55,858 nucleotides of DNA, taken from assembly GCA_002863085.1 (NCBI GenBank), contig PKDT01000008.1, forward strand, positions 1 through 55,858, written 5' to 3'. The stretch comes from Flavobacteriales bacterium. Its GTDB lineage: Bacteria; Bacteroidota; Bacteroidia; Flavobacteriales; TMED113. The translations under genes and the position numbers were made by a program. Numbering within the stretch: the first letter of the stretch is position 1; each line of letters opens with the position of its first letter. This document shows, one piece after another, positions 37,254 to 45,050 of this stretch. A model generated the notes under the pieces. The model had not been told where the DNA came from, ran no database searches, and worked only from the letters and a program-made list of their open reading frames with translations.

Positions 37254-38231
37254 ATGAACAAAATTTTAAAGACTGAACTAACAAAAATATTAAATATTGA
37301 CTATCCAATAATTCAAGCACCCATGTTTCTTGTTTCAAACACAAAAATGGCAATTGAGGCAGCAAATTCAGGTATTACGGGATGTATCCCGGCCTTAAAT
37401 TACAGGAGTTTAAATGAACTTGAGGCTTCTATCATGGAATTTAAAGCCCAGTCTAATGGTCCAATCGGAATAAATTTAATTGTAAATAAATTCAATGATA
37501 AAAAAAATGAACAACTCAAGGTTTGTATTAAATCAGGTGTTGATTATATAATTACTTCTCTAGGGAATCCCAAGTCCACAATTCAAGCGTGTAAGCCACG
37601 AGGGATAAAAGTTTTTTGTGATGTTACGAATTTAGAATATGCTAGAAAGGTAGAGTCACTTGGTGCAGACGCTATAATTGCTGTAAATAACAAGGCTGGT
37701 GGTCACTTGGGCGATTTATCCCCTGAAAAACTTATTCCCGAACTAGTTAATAAGTGTAATATCCCAGTAATTTCGGCAGGTGGTGTTTCAAATGGAAAAG
37801 ACATGGTCAAGATGCTAAGTTTAGGAGCTTGTGGGGTATCCATTGGTACACCTTTTATTGCTACTCACGAGGCTGATATCTCCAATGATTATAAGCAAGC
37901 AATTGTTGATTACACTGCTAATGATATTGTAGTTACGGATAGAATTAGTGGCTCTAAATGCACAATAATTAATACACCATATGTAAAAAAATTAAATCTC
38001 AAAGCCAACAGATTTGAAAGGTTTTTATTTAGTAATAAATATTTAAAAAAATATTTTAAAGCTTTTAGATGGTTTCAGGGTACAAAAATGTTCAAAAAAT
38101 CTGCTAAAAATGTTACATATAAAACTGTGTGGTGCGCTGGTCCGTCTCTTGATGGCGTTCACTCAATTAGACATGTTTCAGAGGTTGTATCAGACTTTTT
38201 AAATCCTATTATGATCGAGGGTGATAATTAA
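37254..38231 (+). CDS. Nitronate monooxygenase (2-nitropropane dioxygenase family)
   Basis: An FMN-dependent TIM-barrel enzyme that oxidises nitronates such as propionate-3-nitronate. The 325 residues contain IDYPIIQAPMFLVSN (N-terminal FMN contact), GPIGINLIVNK, DYIITSLGNPKSTI, DAIIAVNNKAGGHLGD with the His-Gly region, VISAGGVSNGKDMVKMLSLGACGVSIGTPFIATHEA as the phosphate-binding end. Broad-specificity homologues are common, so the true substrate is open. It overlaps the convergent xerD gene by 23 bp. Confidence 0.9.
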   Translation: MNKILKTELTKILNIDYPIIQAPMFLVSNTKMAIEAANSGITGCIPALNYRSLNELEASIMEFKAQSNGPIGINLIVNKFNDKKNEQLKVCIKSGVDYIITSLGNPKSTIQACKPRGIKVFCDVTNLEYARKVESLGADAIIAVNNKAGGHLGDLSPEKLIPELVNKCNIPVISAGGVSNGKDMVKMLSLGACGVSIGTPFIATHEADISNDYKQAIVDYTANDIVVTDRISGSKCTIINTPYVKKLNLKANRFERFLFSNKYLKKYFKAFRWFQGTKMFKKSAKNVTYKTVWCAGPSLDGVHSIRHVSEVVSDFLNPIMIEGDN

Positions 38232-39096
38232 GTATTTCCTCTCTTAAAAATCTTTTACTTAAATGAGTATAAATTTCTGTAGTTGTGATATTTGAGTGAC
38301 CCAGCATTTCTTGAACAACTCTTAAGTCTGCACCACCTTCTACCAAATGCGTAGCAAAAGAGTGTCTAAATGAATGGGGGCTTATGTTTTTTTTTAGACC
38401 TGAAAGACTTGCATATTTTTTAACAATATTAAATATCATAACCCTTGAAAGCTTGTTACTATTAGCAGAAAGAAACAAAATATCAGAATTATCTTTTTTA
38501 GTATCCTTTTTAGATCTGAAATACATTAAGTAATTTTTTAAATACTTTTTGAGGGTATTACTAAGTGGAACAATTCTTTGTTTGTTGCCTTTACCCATAA
38601 TTTTTATTATGTTATCATCAAAATTTATGTCAGATATTTTTAGCGATATAAGCTCAGAAACTCTCAAACCGCACGAGTATAAACACTCAATAATTGTTCT
38701 ATCTCTCTCGGAATTTTTTTTACTTAAATCTATGGAATGTATAATTTTATCAATCTCTTCTACAGAAAGAATTTCAGGAATATTCGAACCTATTTTTGGA
38801 GACTTGATATGTTTACATGGATGTAATGATATCTTGTTTTCAAATATTAAAAAATTAAAAAAACCTCTTATACTTGATAACATTCGGGCTTGACTTTTGG
38901 GACTAATTTTTATTTCATTTATTTTATTCAAGAAGTTGGTTATATGTTCACGTCTAATTTTAGTTGGTTCAACTTTTTTATTATACGCTATGAATTTCTT
39001 TAAATCTCTTGTGTAAGATTCTACACTATTTTCTGAAAGATTTCTTTCAAGTAATATGTAGTTTCTATATTTTTCAATGCACCTATCCCAACTCAT
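38209..39096 (-). CDS. xerD: Tyrosine recombinase XerC/XerD type
   Basis: Resolves chromosome dimers at dif together with its partner. The 295 residues have the N-terminal SAM-like core-binding domain (LSENSVESYTRDLKKF) and the full catalytic set: R145 in CGLRVSEL, K169 in GKGNKQRIVPL, H241 and R244 in HSFRHSFATHLVEGGADLRVVQEMLGH, H267 and nucleophile Y276 in TTTEIYTH. XerD fits length and sequence best, although single-Xer systems exist in Bacteroidota. The gene next to tRNA-Asp is not evidence of an integrated element, because no attachment-site repeat was found. Confidence 0.92.
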   Translation of the reverse strand: MSWDRCIEKYRNYILLERNLSENSVESYTRDLKKFIAYNKKVEPTKIRREHITNFLNKINEIKISPKSQARMLSSIRGFFNFLIFENKISLHPCKHIKSPKIGSNIPEILSVEEIDKIIHSIDLSKKNSERDRTIIECLYSCGLRVSELISLKISDINFDDNIIKIMGKGNKQRIVPLSNTLKKYLKNYLMYFRSKKDTKKDNSDILFLSANSNKLSRVMIFNIVKKYASLSGLKKNISPHSFRHSFATHLVEGGADLRVVQEMLGHSNITTTEIYTHLSKRFLREEILNYHPRS

Positions 39097-39100
39097 TTAA

Positions 39101-39108
39101 TATATTTG
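39101..39108 (+). promoter_or_regulatory. TAnnTTTG box for aroQ
   Basis: TATATTTG lies 18 bp upstream of the aroQ ATG and 5 bp from the start of divergent xerD. Transcription would begin only about 10 bp before the start codon, giving a very short leader. No TTG at the expected spacing. Confidence 0.5.
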
Positions 39109-39126
39109 TGATTTTAAATAAAAATA

Positions 39127-39543
39127 ATGAAAGTAATTATCATTAATGGTCCTAATCTTAATTTATTAGAAAAAAGAAACATTAAACAATATGGTGGTAA
39201 ATCCTTTGATGATTTTTTTAAGGGAATTAAGAGTAAATATAAAAATATAGATTTGTCGTACTTTCAATCTAATATTGAAGGTGAGCTCATAGATAAATTA
39301 CAAATAGTTGGTTTTACTCATGACTACATAATATTTAATCCTGGTGGATACACTCACTATTCTGTAGCTATTTCTGACTGTGTTAGTTTAATATCGACAC
39401 CTGTTATTGAAGTTCACATTTCAAATATTTATTCAAGGGAAGATTTTAGAAAAAAATCCTTGATTTCCAAACATTGTATTGGTTGTATTGTAGGATTTGG
39501 ATTAAGTGGTTATGAAATGGCCATAGACAATATAATTCAATAA
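39127..39543 (+). CDS. aroQ: 3-dehydroquinate dehydratase, type II
   Basis: Third step of the shikimate pathway. The 138 residues show INGPNLNLLEKRNIKQYGG with the catalytic Tyr (Y22), IEGELIDKLQ with the acidic base region, IIFNPGGYTHYSVAISD with Asn, and the His of EVHISNIYSREDFRKKS followed by Arg. Length is normal for the dodecameric type II enzyme. It is divergent from xerD with a TAnnTTTG box between; tRNA-Asp follows in the same direction. Confidence 0.96.
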   Translation: MKVIIINGPNLNLLEKRNIKQYGGKSFDDFFKGIKSKYKNIDLSYFQSNIEGELIDKLQIVGFTHDYIIFNPGGYTHYSVAISDCVSLISTPVIEVHISNIYSREDFRKKSLISKHCIGCIVGFGLSGYEMAIDNIIQ

Positions 39544-39548
39544 TATTT

Positions 39549-39578
39549 TTGTTAAAAATGTATTTAAATATATATTTG
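39549..39578 (+). promoter_or_regulatory. Bacteroidota-type promoter for tRNA-Asp
   Basis: TTG at 39549-39551 and TATATTTG at 39571-39578 are 19 bp apart, matching the Bacteroidota consensus at both boxes. The box ends 13 bp before the mature tRNA 5' end, so the primary transcript would have only a short leader. Confidence 0.75.
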
Positions 39579-39591
39579 CATTCATGATAAC

Positions 39592-39665
39592 GGTCTGGTA
39601 GTTCAGTTGGTTAGAATACCTGCCTGTCACGCAGGGGGTCGCGGGTTCGAGTCCCGTCCAGACCG
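39592..39665 (+). tRNA. tRNA-Asp (GTC anticodon)
   Basis: The 74-nt sequence folds as a cloverleaf: acceptor GGTCTGG pairs with CCAGACC; the anticodon stem CCTGC/GCAGG encloses CTGTCAC with GTC at 39626-39628; the T arm is CGGGTTCGAGTCCCG. The discriminator is G. CCA is not encoded. It has its own promoter and is followed by a small membrane-protein gene. Confidence 0.97.
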
Positions 39666-39701
39666 CATCATTTTAAAAAGTTCAACTTACCAATTTTTTT
39701 T

Positions 39702-39881
39702 ATGAAATTTTTATCACTTAGCTGGCTCAAAGAATGGAAACAAATTTATTCTGAGGGAGGATTGAAACTATTAATTTCAAAAAAAGGTTGGTTGGTAGCC
39801 ATAGCATTGTTCATGTTTTTTTTGACAAAAGGTTTGATTTGGCTTATCATTCTTTATTTAACAGCTAAGGGACTATTATAA
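39702..39881 (+). CDS. Small membrane protein downstream of tRNA-Asp (59 aa)
   Basis: Begins with an amphipathic, tryptophan-rich part (SLSWLKEWKQIYSEGGLKLL), a basic SKKGW turn, and then one long hydrophobic segment (LVAIALFMFFLTKGLIWLIILYL) ending KGLL. The segment is long enough for one or two membrane spans. The gene lies 36 bp after tRNA-Asp with no terminator seen in between. A short protein of this build near a tRNA gene seems familiar from other Flavobacteriales, but I cannot name a function. Confidence 0.68.
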   Translation: MKFLSLSWLKEWKQIYSEGGLKLLISKKGWLVAIALFMFFLTKGLIWLIILYLTAKGLL

Positions 39882-39983
39882 CTTATCCAATCATATTTAA
39901 CTCAGCGTATTTATTTCGTTTAATCCCATTCAAAATAACATTTTTTTGTATTATCTAGGAATGAAATGAGTTCTATTTATGTG

Positions 39984-41264
39984 TTAGAACAATAGACAAA
40001 TAAGAACTATTATGCAATAAATAGCTTGAAGTCCTATTGTTTTCCAGTTTGAGTCAACTAATGATCTGCTTTCATAGTTTTTTAAAATATTTCTAAATAT
40101 ATATAGCCCAAAAAGTAGACAAAATACAGTAGGGATCAACAGATAGACATTATTTAGCTTATTGTACATATAAAATGAGCTGCTCACAGCAAGTATTAAG
40201 AAAAATAAATAAATCCAAGAACTTATTTTTTTTCCGAATGTAACTACAAGGTGATTTTTTCCAGTCATGGCATCACTTTTCATATCAGGGAACTCATTTA
40301 TTAAAAGAATATTTGTTGTTAGAATTCCCATTGGAATACCTATTAACATACAATTCACAAAATGTTCACTATTAGCAAAGTCACCATTAAAAATGGCAAA
40401 CCCAGTTCCTAATGTGAGTAGTGGACCAAAAGATAAAAATATTGACAGCTCACCCAAACCTCTTCTTGCAACCAGCCTTAACGGTCTTGCAGTGTAAAAA
40501 TAACCCAGTAGTAGACCAGATAGTAAAATTTGTAATACATACTTACTGTTCAAAGGATTAACATTTAAGAAAATATATGCCCCGATTGCTAGTGCGATTA
40601 ATGTGAGAATAACCGCTAGCTTAAAAGTGCCATTGAGAGAAATTAATCCTAATTCTATGGCTCTACTTCCACCAGAAATTTGTTGAAAATATTCAGTATT
40701 GGCGTCGTCAGTTCCATCTTTGTAATCAAAATAATCATTGAAGACATTAATAGCTAAATGAGCAATTAATATACCAAAAAATGTAAGAACGAACAGTGGA
40801 ATACTAAACAGACCATCTCCAACACCAGCAAAGTATGCTCCTACGGCACCTATTGGTAGAAGAGAAGCTGATGTGAACGGCATCCTTGTAATTGCAAGTC
40901 CTTTGATTAGTTTGGTTGAAAATTTGATTGGAACATCAACCTCTTTGTCAATGACCTCAGTTACACCACAATAACCTGTTTGTGGATTATCTTTTCCATT
41001 TCTAAATGTTGGTGTAATTCTAATTTTGGCATTTATTTTTTCACCTTTTTTATTCAAAAAATATGTTTCACCTTTGTATTCACCGTCCTTGACAGCAGTT
41101 TCAAGCCATCCTCCAACATTTTGAAGAACAATTTCACCAGGAGAAAATAGAGAAACTCTTTTTTTCCCTATGAGCTCTTCTTTTTTATAGCCAAATATTT
41201 TTTCTGCACCTTCATTCATTGTCTCAATAACACCTTCCATATCACATGTAATTGTACTTCTCAT
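39984..41264 (-). CDS. PAS domain-UbiA prenyltransferase fusion (MenA-like)
   Basis: The 426 residues have two parts. Residues 1-105 form a PAS domain (MEGVIETMNEGAEKIFGYKKEELIGK, FLNKKGEKINAKIRITP, YCGVTEVID), with no kinase or GGDEF output. Residues 115-426 are an integral-membrane UbiA-type prenyltransferase with about eight membrane segments. The first Asp-rich motif is NVFNDYFDYKDG (N173-G184), the second NEFPDMKSDAMTGK (323-336), close to 1,4-dihydroxy-2-naphthoate polyprenyltransferase (MenA) of menaquinone synthesis. PAS as a redox or ligand sensor controlling quinone-type synthesis is inference. No other men genes are in the window. Confidence 0.86.
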   Translation of the reverse strand: MRSTITCDMEGVIETMNEGAEKIFGYKKEELIGKKRVSLFSPGEIVLQNVGGWLETAVKDGEYKGETYFLNKKGEKINAKIRITPTFRNGKDNPQTGYCGVTEVIDKEVDVPIKFSTKLIKGLAITRMPFTSASLLPIGAVGAYFAGVGDGLFSIPLFVLTFFGILIAHLAINVFNDYFDYKDGTDDANTEYFQQISGGSRAIELGLISLNGTFKLAVILTLIALAIGAYIFLNVNPLNSKYVLQILLSGLLLGYFYTARPLRLVARRGLGELSIFLSFGPLLTLGTGFAIFNGDFANSEHFVNCMLIGIPMGILTTNILLINEFPDMKSDAMTGKNHLVVTFGKKISSWIYLFFLILAVSSSFYMYNKLNNVYLLIPTVFCLLFGLYIFRNILKNYESRSLVDSNWKTIGLQAIYCIIVLICLLF

Positions 41265-41335
41265 ATGTTTTAATTTATCGGTTTCTGTATTTTTTAATTA
41301 TATTTATCTCTATTAGATAAAATTTCTTCTAAATT

Positions 41336-43669
41336 ATGAAAAACATTTTTCTTATTTTTCTTTTACCGTCATTTTTGTTAACGCAAGTTACATTTTCTGA
41401 ACATATCTCTCCAATTATCTACAATAACTGTACTGAATGTCACCGAGTTGGAGGGCCAGGTCCAATGCCATTCACAAATTACAATGAGGTTTCTTCTCTG
41501 GGCTACATGATTGAATATGTGACATCAACCGGTTACATGCCTCCATGGCATGCTGACCCTGAGTACTCAAATTTTGTTGGAGAAAGATTTTTAAACGATC
41601 AAGATAAACAACTTATTTCAGACTGGGTCAATGAAGGAATGTTACAAGGAGATCCAAATTTAGAAGCAATTATTCCAGAGTTTCCTGAGGGGTCCCAAAT
41701 TGGAATTCCAGATGCAGTTTTTACTATGGAGGAAGAATATTTAATCGAGGGAAATAATCAAGATGATTACAGAGTTTTTGTTTTTGAAACCAATTTCAAC
41801 GAAGACAAATATTTAAAATCAATTGAAATAATACCCGGTAACTTATCAGCAGTCCATCATGTGATAATTAATATCGATACTCAGGGCTTGTGCGCACAAT
41901 TAGACGCTCAAACAACTGAGTATGGTTACGAGTGTGAGAGTGGTTTTTGTGTTCCTGGTGTTCCGCAATTTGCTGCTGGCTATACGCCTGGAATGACTCC
42001 TCCAGTTTGGAACAATGACATAGGTATGGTTTTGCCTCAAGGTTCTGATATTGCAATTCAAATCCACTATGCTCCAAGTTCGATAGATGAATACGATCAA
42101 ACTTCAGTTAATTTATTTTTCAAAGAACAACCTGTTGAAAGAGAAGTTGAAGTACTGACTCTTTTAGATACTGAACTTCAAATTCCGGCAAATGAAATAT
42201 ATACTCATTACATGTCCTATGAAGTGCCATTCGACATGAGTATTATTAGTGTACTTCCCCACATGCATTTAATTGGAAAGTCATGGCTTATATATGCCGA
42301 AAATGACGGTGATACAATTCCAATCATCAGTATACCACAATGGGATTTTAATTGGCAGTCATTTTATCAACCCCAGTTTTTGCTTAAACTTCCTCAAGGA
42401 TATACACTTCATGCTTATGCTACATATGACAATACATCAAGTAACCCATTCAACCCAAACTCTCCTCCCCAAAATATGTATTGGTGTGATTACACAACCT
42501 GCGAAATGTTTTTCTTACCATTTGCGTTTGTTCCATATGAAGAGGGTGATGAAAATACTTATTTAGGTAATTCAGATGATTTAGGATGCACCGATGCCTA
42601 TGCTTGCAATTTTAACCAGGATGCAATAATAGATGATGGTTCATGTGGTGTTTTTGATGATTGTGGGTTTTGTCATGTTCCATGTTGTTACAATGAAATT
42701 ACTCAAGAGTGTGATTATTCTGTCAATGAACAAAATTGCAATAATTTCTGGGCAGATTATGATGTAATTTCTGATTCCTCACAAAACATCTTTTGGAATA
42801 ATAGTTGTTTATCGGGCTGTACTGATTCAAATGCGTGTAATTATGATTCTTCAATTCTCCCTGGAGGTTTTGATGATGGTTCTTGTGAATACCCTCCAGA
42901 TTTTTACAACTGTGATGGAGAGTGCATTAATGACAATAATTTTAACGGCATATGTGATGAGGAAGAGTGTTCTGATATAATTTGTGAAGAATATTATAAT
43001 TGTATTTCAGGAGAATGTATTTGTTTAAATGATGTAAATGATAATCAAATTTGTGATGAATTTGAGTTAGAAGATTGTTCGTCACTTTCAATAGATTTAA
43101 TATATCAAAGTTCCGTAAATGAAATAGTAGTCAATGTGTCAAATTCAGATTTTGCAAATTTTCCATACCCAGGATTTATTTTATTTAATTCATTTGGTGA
43201 TACTATTGCTGTAGAAAATGTTAATTTTTTTGGTATTCCAAACACGAGTAGTCATATACTTACAATACAAGATAATGCTGAGTTAACCTCTGTTGTTTCG
43301 TTGCATTTATATACAGGTTTTTATGATTTGTTTCAATGTGAATGGTCAGATTTAATTATTACTGATAATTGTGATTTAACTCCTGATGAGGGTGAGTGCG
43401 ATGGTGCATTTCAAGTATTTTATTTTGATCAAACTACATCATCATGTCAAGAAACAATATGGGGGGGCTGTGGTGGTATTGTACCATTTACAACGTTTGA
43501 AGATTGTGAATCCTCTTGTAATGTTTTCAATATCAACAATAATATAAAGTCAGACAAAGAAATAATATTTCGCTTTGATGTTCTCGGGAAAAAATCAAAT
43601 TTAAACTCAAAATATATTATTGAGGTTTTTGATGATGGAACAGTTGATAAAAAAATAATTTTAAATTGA
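41336..43669 (+). CDS. Secreted haem c / PHM-like copper monooxygenase with GCTD repeats, Kunitz domain and T9SS-like tail
   Basis: The 777-residue exported protein has at least five parts. A signal peptide (1-17) is followed by a c-type haem motif CTECH (32-36) in a HISPIIYNNCTECHRVGGPGPMPF context. Residues about 130-400 match the PHM/DBH type II copper monooxygenase core: H174-H175, H244, H309 and H311 (PHMHLIGKSW), and M391 before FFLPFAF as the CuM ligand. Two GCTD...DGSC repeats sit at 417-437 and 494-517. A Kunitz/BPTI-like domain spans 679-728 with six Cys at C679, C688, C704, C712, C724 and C728. The last about 35 residues (FDVLGKKS to FDDGTVDKKIIL) look like a short T9SS sorting tail. 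The substrate is unknown. It overlaps the aldehyde dehydrogenase gene. Confidence 0.86.
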   Translation: MKNIFLIFLLPSFLLTQVTFSEHISPIIYNNCTECHRVGGPGPMPFTNYNEVSSLGYMIEYVTSTGYMPPWHADPEYSNFVGERFLNDQDKQLISDWVNEGMLQGDPNLEAIIPEFPEGSQIGIPDAVFTMEEEYLIEGNNQDDYRVFVFETNFNEDKYLKSIEIIPGNLSAVHHVIINIDTQGLCAQLDAQTTEYGYECESGFCVPGVPQFAAGYTPGMTPPVWNNDIGMVLPQGSDIAIQIHYAPSSIDEYDQTSVNLFFKEQPVEREVEVLTLLDTELQIPANEIYTHYMSYEVPFDMSIISVLPHMHLIGKSWLIYAENDGDTIPIISIPQWDFNWQSFYQPQFLLKLPQGYTLHAYATYDNTSSNPFNPNSPPQNMYWCDYTTCEMFFLPFAFVPYEEGDENTYLGNSDDLGCTDAYACNFNQDAIIDDGSCGVFDDCGFCHVPCCYNEITQECDYSVNEQNCNNFWADYDVISDSSQNIFWNNSCLSGCTDSNACNYDSSILPGGFDDGSCEYPPDFYNCDGECINDNNFNGICDEEECSDIICEEYYNCISGECICLNDVNDNQICDEFELEDCSSLSIDLIYQSSVNEIVVNVSNSDFANFPYPGFILFNSFGDTIAVENVNFFGIPNTSSHILTIQDNAELTSVVSLHLYTGFYDLFQCEWSDLIITDNCDLTPDEGECDGAFQVFYFDQTTSSCQETIWGGCGGIVPFTTFEDCESSCNVFNINNNIKSDKEIIFRFDVLGKKSNLNSKYIIEVFDDGTVDKKIILN

Positions 43670-45045
43670 AAAGTTTAGATTACATACTTGAAAAACAAAA
43701 ATTATTTTATTCAACGAAATTAGTTTCCTCTAATATCTCTTCGCGTATAACTAAAATAAAAAGTATTAAAAGTTGGATTTTAAAAAATAAAGAAATTATT
43801 GCAGAAACATGCTCATTAGACTATTATAAGCCTTTGACAGAAATCTACTCAACTGAGATAAATCCAATTTTAAATCACATCGATTTTAATTTAAAGCATA
43901 TAAAGCGTTGGGTAAGACCAAAATATGTTTCTAGTCCTTGGTTTTTAATTTCAACTAAATCAAAAATACATTATGAGCCAAAGGGTTGTTGTTTAATTAT
44001 TTCCCCCTGGAATTACCCTTTTAACTTGACATTAAATCCATTAATTTCTGCCATAGCTGCTGGTAACTGTGTGATAATTAAACCCTCAGAACACACCCCT
44101 TCAGTGTCTTCTCTAATCGATAAAATGATTTCTGATTTGTTTGATAGCGAAGAAATTAAGGTTATTCAGGGAGATGAAAATATAGGATCGTACTTGATAT
44201 CAATGAAATTTGATCATATCTTTTTTACAGGCTCTCCAGAGGTTGGTAGAAAGGTAATGCGTTCAGCAGCAAATAACTTTAGCTCAGTTACATTAGAACT
44301 TGGGGGTATAAATCATAGTATTGTTGATGAAACAGCTAATCTTAAGTCATCCGCTGAAAAAATTCTATGGTCTAAATTTCTAAATGCTGGACAAACTTGT
44401 ATTGCTGTAAATCACACCTTTGTTCATGAAAGTATCTACGATAAATTCTTAAATCACTTGAGAGATATAGCCAATAATTTTTTTTCAAAAAATAATGATT
44501 ACGCCTCGATCGTTAATTCATTTCATTTCAAAAGAATCAATGATTTAGTTAATTTATCTTTGAAACAAGGGTCAAACATTTTTTACGAATCAGTGGTCAC
44601 CAAGAACAAGCTGTGTCTTCCATTGAAAATTGTAAAATTGAAAAATACAAATAACTGCCTACTCGATAACGAAATATTTGGACCAATTCTACCTGTAATT
44701 AAGTATAATGATATCAACGATTTAATAAAATATATAAACTACAAAGACAAACCATTAGCCCTATATTTATTCTCAAAATCCAAGTCCAATAAAATAAAGG
44801 TTACAAACAATACCACCTCTGGTACTTTGGTTGTCAATGATACAATTCTTCAATACTCGAATCCTTATTTATTATTTGGAGGCGTTAATAAAAGCGGTTT
44901 TGGTAAAATAGGAAGAAGACGGGGATTTATCGAGTTTTCAAATGAGAAGTCAGTCTTGTCTCAGTTTTCAGCTTTTACTATTGCGAAGTTACTTTACCCA
45001 CCATATAACAATATTAAATCAAAATTGGCAAAATTAGTTAGGTAG
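43666..45045 (+). CDS. Aldehyde dehydrogenase family protein
   Basis: NAD(P)-dependent oxidation of an aldehyde to the acid. The 459 residues carry CLIISPWNYPFNLTLNPLISAIAAGNCVIIKPSEHTP with N116, HIFFTGSPEVGRKVMRSAA, catalytic E211 in VTLELGG, nucleophile C245 in AGQTC, and NEIFGPILPVI. It is class 3-like, with a C-terminal hydrophobic stretch (FSAFTIAKLLYPPYN) that could associate with membrane, as in fatty aldehyde dehydrogenases. The start is TTG at 43666, overlapping the stop of the copper protein gene (TTGA); the next Met lies beyond residue 100 and would lose conserved sequence. Confidence 0.9.
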   Translation: MKSLDYILEKQKLFYSTKLVSSNISSRITKIKSIKSWILKNKEIIAETCSLDYYKPLTEIYSTEINPILNHIDFNLKHIKRWVRPKYVSSPWFLISTKSKIHYEPKGCCLIISPWNYPFNLTLNPLISAIAAGNCVIIKPSEHTPSVSSLIDKMISDLFDSEEIKVIQGDENIGSYLISMKFDHIFFTGSPEVGRKVMRSAANNFSSVTLELGGINHSIVDETANLKSSAEKILWSKFLNAGQTCIAVNHTFVHESIYDKFLNHLRDIANNFFSKNNDYASIVNSFHFKRINDLVNLSLKQGSNIFYESVVTKNKLCLPLKIVKLKNTNNCLLDNEIFGPILPVIKYNDINDLIKYINYKDKPLALYLFSKSKSNKIKVTNNTTSGTLVVNDTILQYSNPYLLFGGVNKSGFGKIGRRRGFIEFSNEKSVLSQFSAFTIAKLLYPPYNNIKSKLAKLVR

Positions 45046-45050
45046 TATTT

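Noticed and set aside
38209-39665. Tyrosine recombinase beside tRNA-Asp as a possible integrated element
   Set aside because: The recombinase has XerD length and motifs, aroQ lies between it and the tRNA, and no repeat of the tRNA 3' end was found nearby.
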